Under the pieces are notes generated by a model. The model was given only the letters and a program-made list of their open reading frames with translations, did not search any database and was not told where the DNA came from. The position numbers and the translations under genes are program-made. Of a DNA stretch of 28,964 nt, positions 1-6,386 are shown one piece after another. The DNA is from JAULZV01 sp032117135 (lineage in GTDB: Bacteria; Patescibacteriota; Minisyncoccia; Phycocordibacterales; JAACPR01). Numbering within the stretch: position 1 is the first letter of the stretch; every line of letters begins with the position of its first letter. Where the stretch lies: contig JAULZV010000014.1 of the NCBI GenBank assembly GCA_032117135.1, forward strand, positions 1 to 28,964, written 5' to 3'.

Positions 1-63
1 AGACAGTACATACAATGGCAAGGCAAAAAAGATAAACCAAAAAACGCCCGATTGTTCGATTAG
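1..63 (+). CDS. Possible 3' end of a truncated gene
   Basis: Frame 1 is open from the window edge to a TAG at 61-63 and would encode about 20 lysine-rich residues ending in NARLFD. The composition resembles a real hydrophilic C-terminus and the stop is one this genome prefers. So short a stretch could be open by chance, so both the existence and the identity of the gene are uncertain. Confidence 0.35.
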   Translation, partial: RQYIQWQGKKDKPKNARLFD

Positions 64-85
64 AATTTTCATGCCATGTTGGAAA

Positions 86-115
86 CCCCGGTCGAAGCGG
101 AGCGAGAGGCCGGGG
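86..115. other. GC-rich hairpin upstream of folD
   Basis: CCCCGGTC (86-93) pairs with GGCCGGGG (108-115) through one G-U pair around a 14-nt loop. There is no T-tract on either side, so it is not a standard intrinsic terminator. It could mark the 3' end of the gene entering from the left edge. The remainder of the first 250 bases shows no other feature besides the folD promoter. Confidence 0.4.
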
Positions 116-216
116 AGGAGGTCATTCAATACTCTTGTACCATCTCTTAATTATTTTTATAGGCTAGACGAAATAAAATACGTTCGAGACCTTAGATGAT
201 AAAATACTCTGTTTAC

Positions 217-245
217 TTTACTCTTTAATTACAAAAGCTTACACT
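217..245 (+). promoter_or_regulatory. folD promoter
   Basis: TTTACT (217-222) and TACACT (240-245) are separated by 17 nt. The -10 box ends 6 nt before the folD ATG at 252, so transcription would begin at or next to the start codon and give a leaderless mRNA. Confidence 0.5.
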
Positions 246-251
246 ACCATT

Positions 252-1061
252 ATGATAATCTCTGGAAAAGAAATTCAAGTACGTCGTTCCAAAAAACTCA
301 TTCAAAAAATCGAGAAACTTTCACATAAGCCGGTACTGGTTATTGTCCAGATTGGAAATAATAAAGAATCAAAAGTGTACATTTCTCAAAAGATAAAATT
401 CGGTCATTCGATTGGATGTGAAGTAGAGCATTATCATCTCGAATCAGATGTTACATTTGATTTTATCAAAAAACTCATCGGAGATTTTAATGCTGATGAT
501 GATATTAGAGGTATTATCGTACAGCTGCCGCTTCCAAAAAAGTTTGATCAATCAGCAATTATTGAATGCATAGATCCGTCCAAAGATGTCGATGGACTTA
601 CTTCGACAAATATTCACAAACTGGTAACAGGAGAAGAGGGGATGATACCTGCCACTGCTCGAGGAGTGCTGACTCTTCTTGAAGAATCAGGAATCAAGAT
701 ATCTGGAGCTCATGCAGTGATCGTTGGACGCTCTGTCTTGGTCGGACGAAGTCTTGGACAAGTGCTTCTCAATCGAGATGCCACAGTCACAATCTGTCAC
801 TCTAAAACGAAAAATCTAGAAAAAATAACATCACAAGCTGATATACTCATCAGTGCCACTGGGATTCCAGGGCTTATCACCGCCAAACACGTCAAGCGAG
901 GTCAGATCGTTATTGATGTTGGAACAACTGCAATGGATGGTAGGTTGGTCGGAGATGTTGATTTTGCATCTATCTCCAAAAAGGTTGCGTACATTACACC
1001 TGTCCCTGGAGGGGTCGGGCCAATGACTATTTTGAGCTTGTTTGAGAATGTTGTGAAATAA
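252..1061 (+). CDS. folD: Bifunctional methylenetetrahydrofolate dehydrogenase / methenyl-THF cyclohydrolase
   Basis: A 269-residue FolD-family protein, slightly shorter than the usual 280-290. It interconverts 5,10-methylene-, methenyl- and 10-formyl-tetrahydrofolate in the cytosol using NAD(P). The catalytic Tyr-x3-Lys is visible in KVYISQKIK near residue 55. The family signatures IVQLPLPK, PSKDVDGL, the nucleotide-binding GRSVLVGRSLG and the C-terminal TPVPGGVGPMT are all present and in order. The ATG at 252 sits 6 nt after a -10-like box and has no ribosome-binding site. It acts on the same cofactor pool as glyA, thyA and the DHFR-family gene further along the window. No other gene appears between it and secE, which has its own promoter. 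Confidence 0.96.
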   Translation: MIISGKEIQVRRSKKLIQKIEKLSHKPVLVIVQIGNNKESKVYISQKIKFGHSIGCEVEHYHLESDVTFDFIKKLIGDFNADDDIRGIIVQLPLPKKFDQSAIIECIDPSKDVDGLTSTNIHKLVTGEEGMIPATARGVLTLLEESGIKISGAHAVIVGRSVLVGRSLGQVLLNRDATVTICHSKTKNLEKITSQADILISATGIPGLITAKHVKRGQIVIDVGTTAMDGRLVGDVDFASISKKVAYITPVPGGVGPMTILSLFENVVK

Positions 1062-1120
1062 CCATGTAGATCATAGGTCTTGAGTCTGTATTTTATCCAG
1101 TTGACGTGCTACAGGTTTGT

Positions 1121-1149
1121 TTGACTAACGTCCATCAAAGTAGTATATT
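1121..1149 (+). promoter_or_regulatory. secE-nusG promoter
   Basis: TTGACT (1121-1126) and TATATT (1144-1149) are separated by exactly 17 nt, a near-consensus housekeeping promoter. The predicted transcript start is near 1156, immediately before a stable hairpin, so secE has a leader of about 25 nt, unlike most genes here. Confidence 0.7.
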
Positions 1150-1158
1150 ATGGACAAG

Positions 1159-1176
1159 AAACCCCTTCGGGGGTTT
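1159..1176 (+). promoter_or_regulatory. UUCG-capped hairpin at the 5' end of the secE mRNA
   Basis: AAACCCC (1159-1165) pairs with GGGGTTT (1170-1176) across a TTCG tetraloop closed by C-G, an exceptionally stable RNA loop. It begins a few bases after the predicted transcript start and ends 5 nt before the secE ATG. It resembles an intrinsic terminator, but its position downstream of a good promoter makes a 5' stabilising or start-site-masking role more likely. Confidence 0.6.
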
Positions 1177-1181
1177 TAAAA

Positions 1182-1373
1182 ATGACCAAATATATGAATA
1201 TTTTTAATTTTTTCAGAGAAGTAAAAGCTGAGATGAAACACATGAACTGGCCTTCAAGGCGAGTGACAATGGCGTATACGATTCTTGTAATTGTTGTGTC
1301 ATTAGCTGTCGCTGTATATGTCGGTGTGTTTGATCACTTCTTCACTCTCGGAATCGAACAACTTATCAACTAA
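1182..1373 (+). CDS. secE: Preprotein translocase subunit SecE
   Basis: A 63-residue single-pass SecE of the short bacterial type. The amphipathic N-terminal helix carries the family pattern FFREVKAEMKHMNWPS, in which Lys, Trp and Pro precede the membrane segment. One transmembrane helix spans about residues 29-50. SecE clamps SecY in the SecYEG channel in the cytoplasmic membrane. It lies directly upstream of nusG with an 11-nt gap, the classic secE-nusG order, and the two are presumably cotranscribed. The ATG at 1182 follows a hairpin-containing leader. Identification rests on motif, size and synteny. Confidence 0.93.
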   Translation: MTKYMNIFNFFREVKAEMKHMNWPSRRVTMAYTILVIVVSLAVAVYVGVFDHFFTLGIEQLIN

Positions 1374-1384
1374 AACTTTTGGGT

Positions 1385-1933
1385 ATGTCAAAACAACAAC
1401 AGCCAAATCGAGATCGAAACTGGTACGCGATTCATACCTATGCAGGATACGAGAACGCAGTTCTTCGTAACCTCAAGCAACGAATCGAGTCGTACGCCAT
1501 GGAAGATTTTATCTTTAATGTAGTAGTTCCGATTGAGAAAAAAATAAAAATCAAAGGAAACAAGCGAGTTGAAGTGGAAGAAAAAATCTATCCAGGATAT
1601 GTGCTTGTGGACATGATCGTGACGGATGACTCATGGTATGTAGTACGAAACACACCTCGAGTGACAGGGTTCGTGGGTGCAGGAGTGTTCCCGGTACCGC
1701 TTTCTAAGAAAGAAATTGACGAACTATTTTCTCGAATGACAAATGACACCACCAAGCATGCAATCGACATCGAAGTTTCTGATGCAGTTACGATTGTCGA
1801 TGGTCCGTTCAAGGATCTCGAAGGAAAAGTTGAAGAAGTTGATAATGAACGAGGAAAGGTAAAAGTATTGGTATCAATGTTTGGTCGAGAAACTCCAGTA
1901 GAGCTTGATTTTCTCCAAATCAGGAAGATCTAG
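1385..1933 (+). CDS. nusG: Transcription termination/antitermination protein NusG
   Basis: NusG, 182 residues from the ATG at 1385. An upstream in-frame TTG at 1379 is possible but less likely. The N-terminal NGN domain, which binds RNA polymerase, starts with WYAIHTYAGYENAV and includes KIYPGYVLVDM and RNTPRVTGFVG. The C-terminal KOW domain, about residues 125-182, contains VTIVDGPFKDLEGKV and a typical MFGRETPVELDF ending; this domain contacts Rho or ribosomal protein S10. NusG travels with elongating polymerase and couples it to termination or to the ribosome. It is the second gene of the secE operon. The structured repeat at 1943-2059 begins 10 nt after its stop and would lie in its 3' untranslated region. 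Confidence 0.97.
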   Translation: MSKQQQPNRDRNWYAIHTYAGYENAVLRNLKQRIESYAMEDFIFNVVVPIEKKIKIKGNKRVEVEEKIYPGYVLVDMIVTDDSWYVVRNTPRVTGFVGAGVFPVPLSKKEIDELFSRMTNDTTKHAIDIEVSDAVTIVDGPFKDLEGKVEEVDNERGKVKVLVSMFGRETPVELDFLQIRKI

Positions 1934-1942
1934 TAGGGAAGT

Positions 1943-2059
1943 TCCGTTTTTGGCTTAATTTGAAATAGTCTGGCCGAGCCTGCGTAAGAATCTCTGTAGT
2001 ACAGGGATCATCAAGTAGGCTCGGGAAACCGAGGACTTTTCAAATTAAGCTAAAACGGA
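1943..2059 (+). repeat. Structured intergenic repeat, copy 1 (unrecognised family)
   Basis: A 117-nt imperfect palindrome between nusG and rplK. Outer helix: TCCGTTTT (1943-1950) with 2052-2059, and GCTTAATTTGAAA (1953-1965) with 2038-2050. It continues as AGTC (1967-1970) with GACT (2034-2037), an AG bulge, TGG (1971-1973) with CCG (2029-2031), a GAAA bulge (2025-2028), then CCGAGCCT (1974-1981) with AGGCTCGG (2017-2024). The apex is a hairpin (1990-2008) containing AGTACA. The bulged strand, the AGTC/GACT clamp and AGTACA are shared with copies at 21786 and 22933, while the helices differ in sequence yet remain paired. Two U-G pairs on this strand would be A-C mismatches on the other, which suggests that the plus strand is the functional RNA here. 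Confidence 0.8.
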
Positions 2060-2065
2060 CCCACC

Positions 2066-2096
2066 TTGCGTAATCAAAATTTTAAGATAATATAAC
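2066..2096 (+). promoter_or_regulatory. rplK promoter
   Basis: TATAAC (2091-2096) ends 6 nt before the rplK ATG at 2103, the same spacing seen at other genes here, predicting a leaderless mRNA. TTGCGT (2066-2071) is a candidate -35, at 19 nt from this box or 16 nt from an overlapping TAATAT. The structured repeat ends just upstream of it, so the repeat is outside this transcript. Confidence 0.5.
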
Positions 2097-2102
2097 GACA
2101 CT

Positions 2103-2525
2103 ATGGCAAAGAAAGTAACAAAAGTAATCAAGCTTATCGCTCCGGCAGGTAAGGCTACACCAGCTCCACCGCTTGGTCCTGTACTTGGACAGGCAGGAGT
2201 TAATATCGCTGAGTTTACTCAACGGTTTAATGCGGATACTCAAGATCGAATGGGACAACTTGTACCAGTAGTACTTACAGTATACGAAGACCGAACATTC
2301 TCTATGATTTACAAGGTGGCTCCGGCATCTGACCTCATCAAAAAGGCGGCCGGGATCGCGTCTGGCTCAGGTTCTAACCTCACCAAGAAGGCTGGGACAC
2401 TCACAAAGGATCAAGTGCGACAAATCGCCGAGACCAAAATGCCTGACTTGAATGCTAATGATATCGATTCAGCAATCAAGATCATCGAAGGAACATGTCG
2501 ATCAATGGGAGTTGAAGTCAAATAA
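2103..2525 (+). CDS. rplK: 50S ribosomal protein L11
   Basis: L11, 140 residues, the usual size. It binds the GTPase-associated region of 23S rRNA and helps elongation factors act. The N-terminal domain shows the proline-rich IAPAGKATPAPPLGPVLGQAG signature; the C-terminal RNA-binding domain includes KKAAGIASGSGS and the ending GTCRSMGVEVK. It follows secE-nusG as in most bacteria. The usual next gene, rplA (L1), is absent: a strong terminator and then pyrG follow. Loss of L1 has been reported for a large subgroup of Parcubacteria, so this fits the inferred lineage, although L1 could lie elsewhere in the genome. Confidence 0.97.
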   Translation: MAKKVTKVIKLIAPAGKATPAPPLGPVLGQAGVNIAEFTQRFNADTQDRMGQLVPVVLTVYEDRTFSMIYKVAPASDLIKKAAGIASGSGSNLTKKAGTLTKDQVRQIAETKMPDLNANDIDSAIKIIEGTCRSMGVEVK

Positions 2526-2543
2526 ATCTATATACTAAAAAAA

Positions 2544-2572
2544 GGACGGCACCGCAGGTGCCGTCCTTTTTT
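2544..2572 (+). terminator. Intrinsic terminator after rplK
   Basis: GGACGGCACC (2544-2553) pairs perfectly with GGTGCCGTCC (2557-2566) over a 3-nt loop and is followed by six T (2567-2572). An A-run precedes it, so it may also act in reverse, although no minus-strand gene needs it here. Confidence 0.92.
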
Positions 2573-2598
2573 GTACTGCTGTATGTTGCAGACTCATC

Positions 2599-2607
2599 TG
2601 ATATAAT
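2599..2607 (+). promoter_or_regulatory. pyrG extended -10 promoter
   Basis: TG-A-TATAAT (2599-2607) is a perfect extended -10 box ending 6 nt before the pyrG ATG at 2614. No convincing -35 is visible, as is common with extended -10 promoters. It predicts a transcript starting on the initiation codon. Confidence 0.65.
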
Positions 2608-2613
2608 CAATCA

Positions 2614-4278
2614 ATGGCCAAAAAAAATCATAAATACATCTTTGTTATCGGAGGAGTAATGTCAGGAGTAGGAAAGGGAGTTGCGACTGCATCGGTCGGA
2701 ACCATCCTCGAATCTATGAATTACAAAGTGAATCTTATGAAAGTTGATCCGTATCTCAATGTAGATGCGGGAACTATGAACCCCACCGAACACGGTGAGG
2801 TTTTTGTTTTAAATTCAGGACTAGAAACTGATCAGGACATGGGTAATTACGAGCGCTTTTCTAATAAGGATGCGGGTGATTTTTCGTATATGACATCGGG
2901 TATGGTCTATCGCGACGTTATCGAAAAGGAACGCAATCTTGGATTTAAGGGGCGATGTGTAGAAGCGATCCCAGATATTCGTGACGAGATGATTGCTCGT
3001 TTTAAAAAGTCTGCTCAAAGTAGTAAGGCGGATATTTCAATTGTGGAGATTGGTGGGACAATAGGAGATTTTCAAAACGCTCTCTTTTATGAAGCTGCAC
3101 GAGTTATGAAAGTTCAACAACCTGATGATGTTGTGTTCGTGATGGTGTCGTATCTTCCAATTCCTGGAACACTTGGTGAGATGAAAACACGTCCAACTCA
3201 AAACGCAATGAGACAACTCAATTCTTTTGGTATTCAAGCAGATTTTATTATTGCTCGAAGCTCAATACCAATGGATCAAAAACGAAAAGAAAAACTTGCA
3301 ATCACGTGCAATATTAGAAAGGAACATGTGATATCTGCTCCTGATATTGAAAGTATTTATGATGTACCAATCAATTTTAATACAGACAAAATCGGTGAAC
3401 TGATTGCCAAAGCACTCAAGCTTCCTGCTCGAAAGCCTGACTTGAAAGAGTGGGAAAAGTTTGTGAGTAAGACCAAGAGTAGTAGTGAAGAAGTACACAT
3501 TGCAGTCGTAGGAAAATATTTCGATACAGGAAATTTTGTTCTATCTGATTCGTATCTTTCGGTAATTGAGTCAATCAAATTTTCAGCATTTCACCTGAAC
3601 AAAAAAGCTAAGATCACCTGGCTTAATTCAAAAGATTTTGAAAAGGATCCTTGCAAGGTTACAGAATTATCTCAGTTTGCAGGAGTGCTGGTGCCTGGCG
3701 GGTTTGGTGGATCGGGGATAGAAGGCAAGATTGCAGTGATTGAATATTGTCGTACTCACAAGATCCCATACTTTGGGATTTGCTATGGAATGCAACTTTT
3801 GGTGATCGAATATGCGCGCAATGTTGCCAAGCTCAAGGGTGCGCATACGACCGAGATAGATACTGATGCACCTCATCCTGTTATCGATATTATGGCAGAT
3901 CAAAAAGAAAAACTTAAGCGCAACGAATATGGTGGTTCGATGAGGCTTGGCTCCTACGATTGTCTACTCAAGTCCAAAACAATCGCGCATGACGCATATT
4001 GTAAAACTACGCATTGGGATATCAAAAAGGGCGACATCGTATCAGAACGTCATCGTCATCGCTACGAGGTTAATCCAACATATGTTGATCAGCTTGAAAG
4101 TGCAGGGCTCATATTTTCAGGAACTTCTCCAAGCGGTGTCCTTATGGAAATCGCCGAACTTCCCAAAAAAGAACACCCATTTTTCTTAGGTGCTCAATTT
4201 CATCCCGAATTTAAAGGGCGACCACTCTCTCCACACCCGTTGTTTACTGAATTTGTGAAGGCTGCGGTTAGAAAATAA
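2614..4278 (+). CDS. pyrG: CTP synthase
   Basis: A full-length CTP synthase, 554 residues. It aminates UTP to CTP using ATP and glutamine. The N-terminal synthase domain opens with GGVMSGVGKGVATASVG, a P-loop-like motif, and contains KVDPYLNVDAGTM, EHGEVFVL, GGTIGDFQ and the TRPTQNA segment. The C-terminal glutamine amidotransferase domain has the nucleophile in FGICYGMQ (Cys390) and the His-Glu pair in AQFHPEFKGRP (His530, Glu532). Internal motifs appear intact, so both half-reactions should work. It has its own promoter and lies back to back with the convergent DHFR-family gene, with only 4 nt between the stops. It is the pyrimidine entry point of the nucleotide-gene group in this window. 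Confidence 0.98.
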   Translation: MAKKNHKYIFVIGGVMSGVGKGVATASVGTILESMNYKVNLMKVDPYLNVDAGTMNPTEHGEVFVLNSGLETDQDMGNYERFSNKDAGDFSYMTSGMVYRDVIEKERNLGFKGRCVEAIPDIRDEMIARFKKSAQSSKADISIVEIGGTIGDFQNALFYEAARVMKVQQPDDVVFVMVSYLPIPGTLGEMKTRPTQNAMRQLNSFGIQADFIIARSSIPMDQKRKEKLAITCNIRKEHVISAPDIESIYDVPINFNTDKIGELIAKALKLPARKPDLKEWEKFVSKTKSSSEEVHIAVVGKYFDTGNFVLSDSYLSVIESIKFSAFHLNKKAKITWLNSKDFEKDPCKVTELSQFAGVLVPGGFGGSGIEGKIAVIEYCRTHKIPYFGICYGMQLLVIEYARNVAKLKGAHTTEIDTDAPHPVIDIMADQKEKLKRNEYGGSMRLGSYDCLLKSKTIAHDAYCKTTHWDIKKGDIVSERHRHRYEVNPTYVDQLESAGLIFSGTSPSGVLMEIAELPKKEHPFFLGAQFHPEFKGRPLSPHPLFTEFVKAAVRK

Positions 4279-4282
4279 ATCT

Positions 4283-4783
4283 TTAGTTTGCAATATTATA
4301 CTCGAGTAGTAATGCATTGCTCCCAAGCGCCTTGGATGAGATCAGGGAAATATTTTTTTGAGGAATATCATTAAAAAGCTTTATTCCATTTCCGAATAAA
4401 ATCGGTTCAATTGTTATATATAGCTTGGATATACAATTTGATCTCAAAAACAAAGAATAAATCGAGCTTCCTCCACAGACAGCAACTTCTTTGCATCCTT
4501 CTGACTCTAATTTTTGAAGGAGATCACTAGGTAAGAGATCAGTCGTCTCAACTCCTTCAATGTTTAAGGGTCTGCTTGAGTATACGATCGTTCTCCTTCC
4601 TGGGAGCGCTATTCCGATAGTTTCAAAAGTTGTTCGTCCTATTACTATCACGCCTGCCTCTTTCGTCCTTTTCTTAAAAAATGCCTTATCGGCACCACTC
4701 GTCCAACTCATTGAATTAACATGCTCAAGTGGACCTATGAAACCATCAAGTGATTGGGCGGCAATTATGAATGCTTTAATCAT
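4283..4783 (-). CDS. folA: Dihydrofolate reductase family protein
   Basis: A 166-residue DHFR-fold protein that would reduce dihydrofolate to tetrahydrofolate with NADPH. Recognisable elements are the N-terminal strand FIIAAQSLDGFIG, the central VIVIGRTTFETIG with the family Thr/Phe/Glu pattern, the LPGRRTIVYS segment, and the C-terminal nucleotide-binding VAVCGGSSIYSLFL. The length matches bacterial DHFR. The sequence also resembles RibD C-terminal-domain reductases, so the substrate is inferred. A thyA gene, whose product generates dihydrofolate, lies 2.7 kb away and supports DHFR function. The gene is transcribed leftward from a -10 box 7 nt before its ATG, divergently from the cytidylyltransferase-like gene. 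Confidence 0.85.
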   Translation of the reverse strand: MIKAFIIAAQSLDGFIGPLEHVNSMSWTSGADKAFFKKRTKEAGVIVIGRTTFETIGIALPGRRTIVYSSRPLNIEGVETTDLLPSDLLQKLESEGCKEVAVCGGSSIYSLFLRSNCISKLYITIEPILFGNGIKLFNDIPQKNISLISSKALGSNALLLEYNIAN

Positions 4784-4790
4784 GATGTGT

Positions 4791-4796
4791 ATTATA
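4791..4796 (-). promoter_or_regulatory. Promoter of the DHFR-family gene (-10)
   Basis: On the minus strand a perfect TATAAT ends 7 nt before the ATG at 4783. A weak TTAGCC lies 17 nt upstream. It predicts a leaderless transcript. Confidence 0.55.
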
Positions 4797-4848
4797 TAAC
4801 ATTAATAAAATATGGCTAATAATATAGCCTTTTTGATTCAAGGTCGGT

Positions 4849-4876
4849 TTGCCTTTTATTATTTAATTTGTATAAT
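4849..4876 (+). promoter_or_regulatory. Promoter of the cytidylyltransferase-deaminase pair
   Basis: TTGCCT (4849-4854) and a perfect TATAAT (4871-4876) are separated by 16 nt. Transcription should start near 4883, only about 4 nt before the ATG at 4887. This position is the main reason for preferring that ATG over upstream in-frame starts at 4812. Confidence 0.6.
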
Positions 4877-4886
4877 TAGCAACATA

Positions 4887-5492
4887 ATGGCCAACCAAAA
4901 GATTACTGTAAAAGACATTTTGAACCCTAATCTAAATCCTGCTAAGCGCTTAATTAAGGATAGTAAAAAAATTCAAACCATAGTTCGACAGTTAAAAGAT
5001 AATGGATATAAGGTGGTTTTGACTCAGGGGGTGTGGGACATGGTCCATGAAGGACATGCAAAATATCTAGAAAAGGCTAAATCCTTTGGCGACATCCTTA
5101 TTGTTGGAGTGGATTCTGATAAGTTGACTAAAGAAAGAAAAGGACCGAGTAGACCTATTGTTCCAGAAGGAGAACGAGTAAGAATGATTTCGCACTTAAG
5201 ACATGTTGATCTTCTGACTCTTCGAAACACAGGAGAAGATATCGGGATGCTTATTCGACTCATTGAACCAGATGTGCTTATTGTCTCAAAAACTACTAAA
5301 GATTTTTCTCAAAAGATGAAGAATGACTACTCTAATATTTGTGGAAAGATAGTTGATCTAGAGCCGCAAGCAGTCGCAACTACTACTGGACGAGTGAGGC
5401 AATTGACTATGGAAGGGGCAGAAAAACTTGCAAACAAAATTAAAAAGCTCACAGATGATTTTATAGAAGAAATTAGAAATGGAAAAGAGTAA
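4887..5492 (+). CDS. Cytidylyltransferase-like nucleotidyltransferase (RfaE C-domain / TagD type)
   Basis: A 201-residue protein with a nucleotidyltransferase Rossmann fold. Residues 44-60 read VVLTQGVWDMVHEGHAKYL, the GxWDxxHxGH form of the active-site motif with HEGH at 54-57. Further signatures are IVGVDSD and the later VSKTTKDF, matching the family's second nucleotide-binding region. Such enzymes join a phosphorylated small molecule to CMP or AMP (glycerol-3-phosphate cytidylyltransferase, ADP-heptose synthase, pantetheine-phosphate and FAD synthetase relatives). The substrate cannot be read from sequence. About 40 N-terminal and 30 C-terminal lysine-rich residues lie outside the core. 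It overlaps the downstream deaminase gene by 14 nt, so the two are probably translationally coupled and functionally linked. Confidence 0.8.
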   Translation: MANQKITVKDILNPNLNPAKRLIKDSKKIQTIVRQLKDNGYKVVLTQGVWDMVHEGHAKYLEKAKSFGDILIVGVDSDKLTKERKGPSRPIVPEGERVRMISHLRHVDLLTLRNTGEDIGMLIRLIEPDVLIVSKTTKDFSQKMKNDYSNICGKIVDLEPQAVATTTGRVRQLTMEGAEKLANKIKKLTDDFIEEIRNGKE

Positions 5493-6324
5493 TAATAAGA
5501 TTGTCATAGCTCTTGTTCCTGCTATACACAAGGGTTATGTTAATTTTTTTAAAAAATATTCAGATTCCGAACTTTTTTTAATTGGAAAAAGTTTCTTTAA
5601 AGATTTTCCTAAACTTGAGCGAGATGTGCGATGGGCAAAGGATGAAGATGTTGTAAAGATGCTCACATCACTAAAAATATTCAGAAAAGTTTCTATTTTA
5701 GAAAAGAAGAATATTAAGCTTATAGATTCGGATTTAAAAATCATAATGCCAGAAGATGATGTTCTTCGAGAAATTGCTACTAAATATCTTCCAGATCATT
5801 CTGTAGTTTTTAAAAATATATTCTTGAGGTGGACATGGAAAAATGCAACACACATTAAAAGTAAGCCAAGTACATTTGGAACCATAACTAAAAAGCAGTT
5901 TGCAAGAGACATGCTCAAGGTCTTGGAAAAGGAAGCTCAAAAATCAAGTGATTGGTGGAGACAGATAGCCTCAGCTTTGGTTAAGGATGGGGAAGTTTTG
6001 CATGTTTCATATAATCAACATTTGCCCACGGATTACAATTTAGATTTATACGGTGATCCTAGAAGTAATTTTGATGCTGGGGAGCATATCGATAAAAGCA
6101 CTGCTATTCATAGTGAGGCAAATATGATTGTGTGGGCTGCTGCAGAAGGTGTATCTGTAAAGGGACTTGATTTATATGTTCATACCTTTCCGTGTCAGAA
6201 CTGTGCAATGCTAGTTGCAAAGGCTGGAATAAAAAATGTCTATTTTAAAGAGGGGTACTCGAATTTGAATTCTGAAGATATCCTCAAGGCATATCAGGTT
6301 AAGGTCTGGAGAGTAATTGACTAA
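5479..6324 (+). CDS. dCMP deaminase-family protein with a novel N-terminal domain
   Basis: 281 residues. The C-terminal part (about 150-275) is a zinc cytidine/deoxycytidylate deaminase domain: zinc-binding HSE at 211-213 with the catalytic Glu, then PCQNC at 238-242 giving the two Cys ligands, followed by the typical AKAGIKNVYF strand. The probable reaction is dCMP to dUMP, the substrate of ThyA. Residues 1-130 are not a standard part of this family. They begin KIVIALVPAIHKGYV, which recalls the first strand and His motif of a nucleotidyltransferase fold, but lack a clean HxGH. The ATG lies within the end of the cytidylyltransferase-like gene (14-nt overlap). A cytidine-nucleotide-linked pathway using both proteins is possible but unproven. 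Confidence 0.82.
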   Translation: MEKSNNKIVIALVPAIHKGYVNFFKKYSDSELFLIGKSFFKDFPKLERDVRWAKDEDVVKMLTSLKIFRKVSILEKKNIKLIDSDLKIIMPEDDVLREIATKYLPDHSVVFKNIFLRWTWKNATHIKSKPSTFGTITKKQFARDMLKVLEKEAQKSSDWWRQIASALVKDGEVLHVSYNQHLPTDYNLDLYGDPRSNFDAGEHIDKSTAIHSEANMIVWAAAEGVSVKGLDLYVHTFPCQNCAMLVAKAGIKNVYFKEGYSNLNSEDILKAYQVKVWRVID

Positions 6325-6386
6325 AGATTTTTATTGGAGTATAAGTACTAGGAATTCTTCAACCAATAACATAGAAAGGTTCTACT

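Noticed and set aside
1943..2059. Structured repeats as ordinary intrinsic terminators
   Set aside because: None ends in a clean T-tract, the internal loops are conserved between copies, and GNAT has a separate terminator before copy 2.
4812..4886. Upstream start of the cytidylyltransferase-like gene
   Set aside because: The promoter -35 and -10 boxes fall within this segment, and no family sequence is encoded there.
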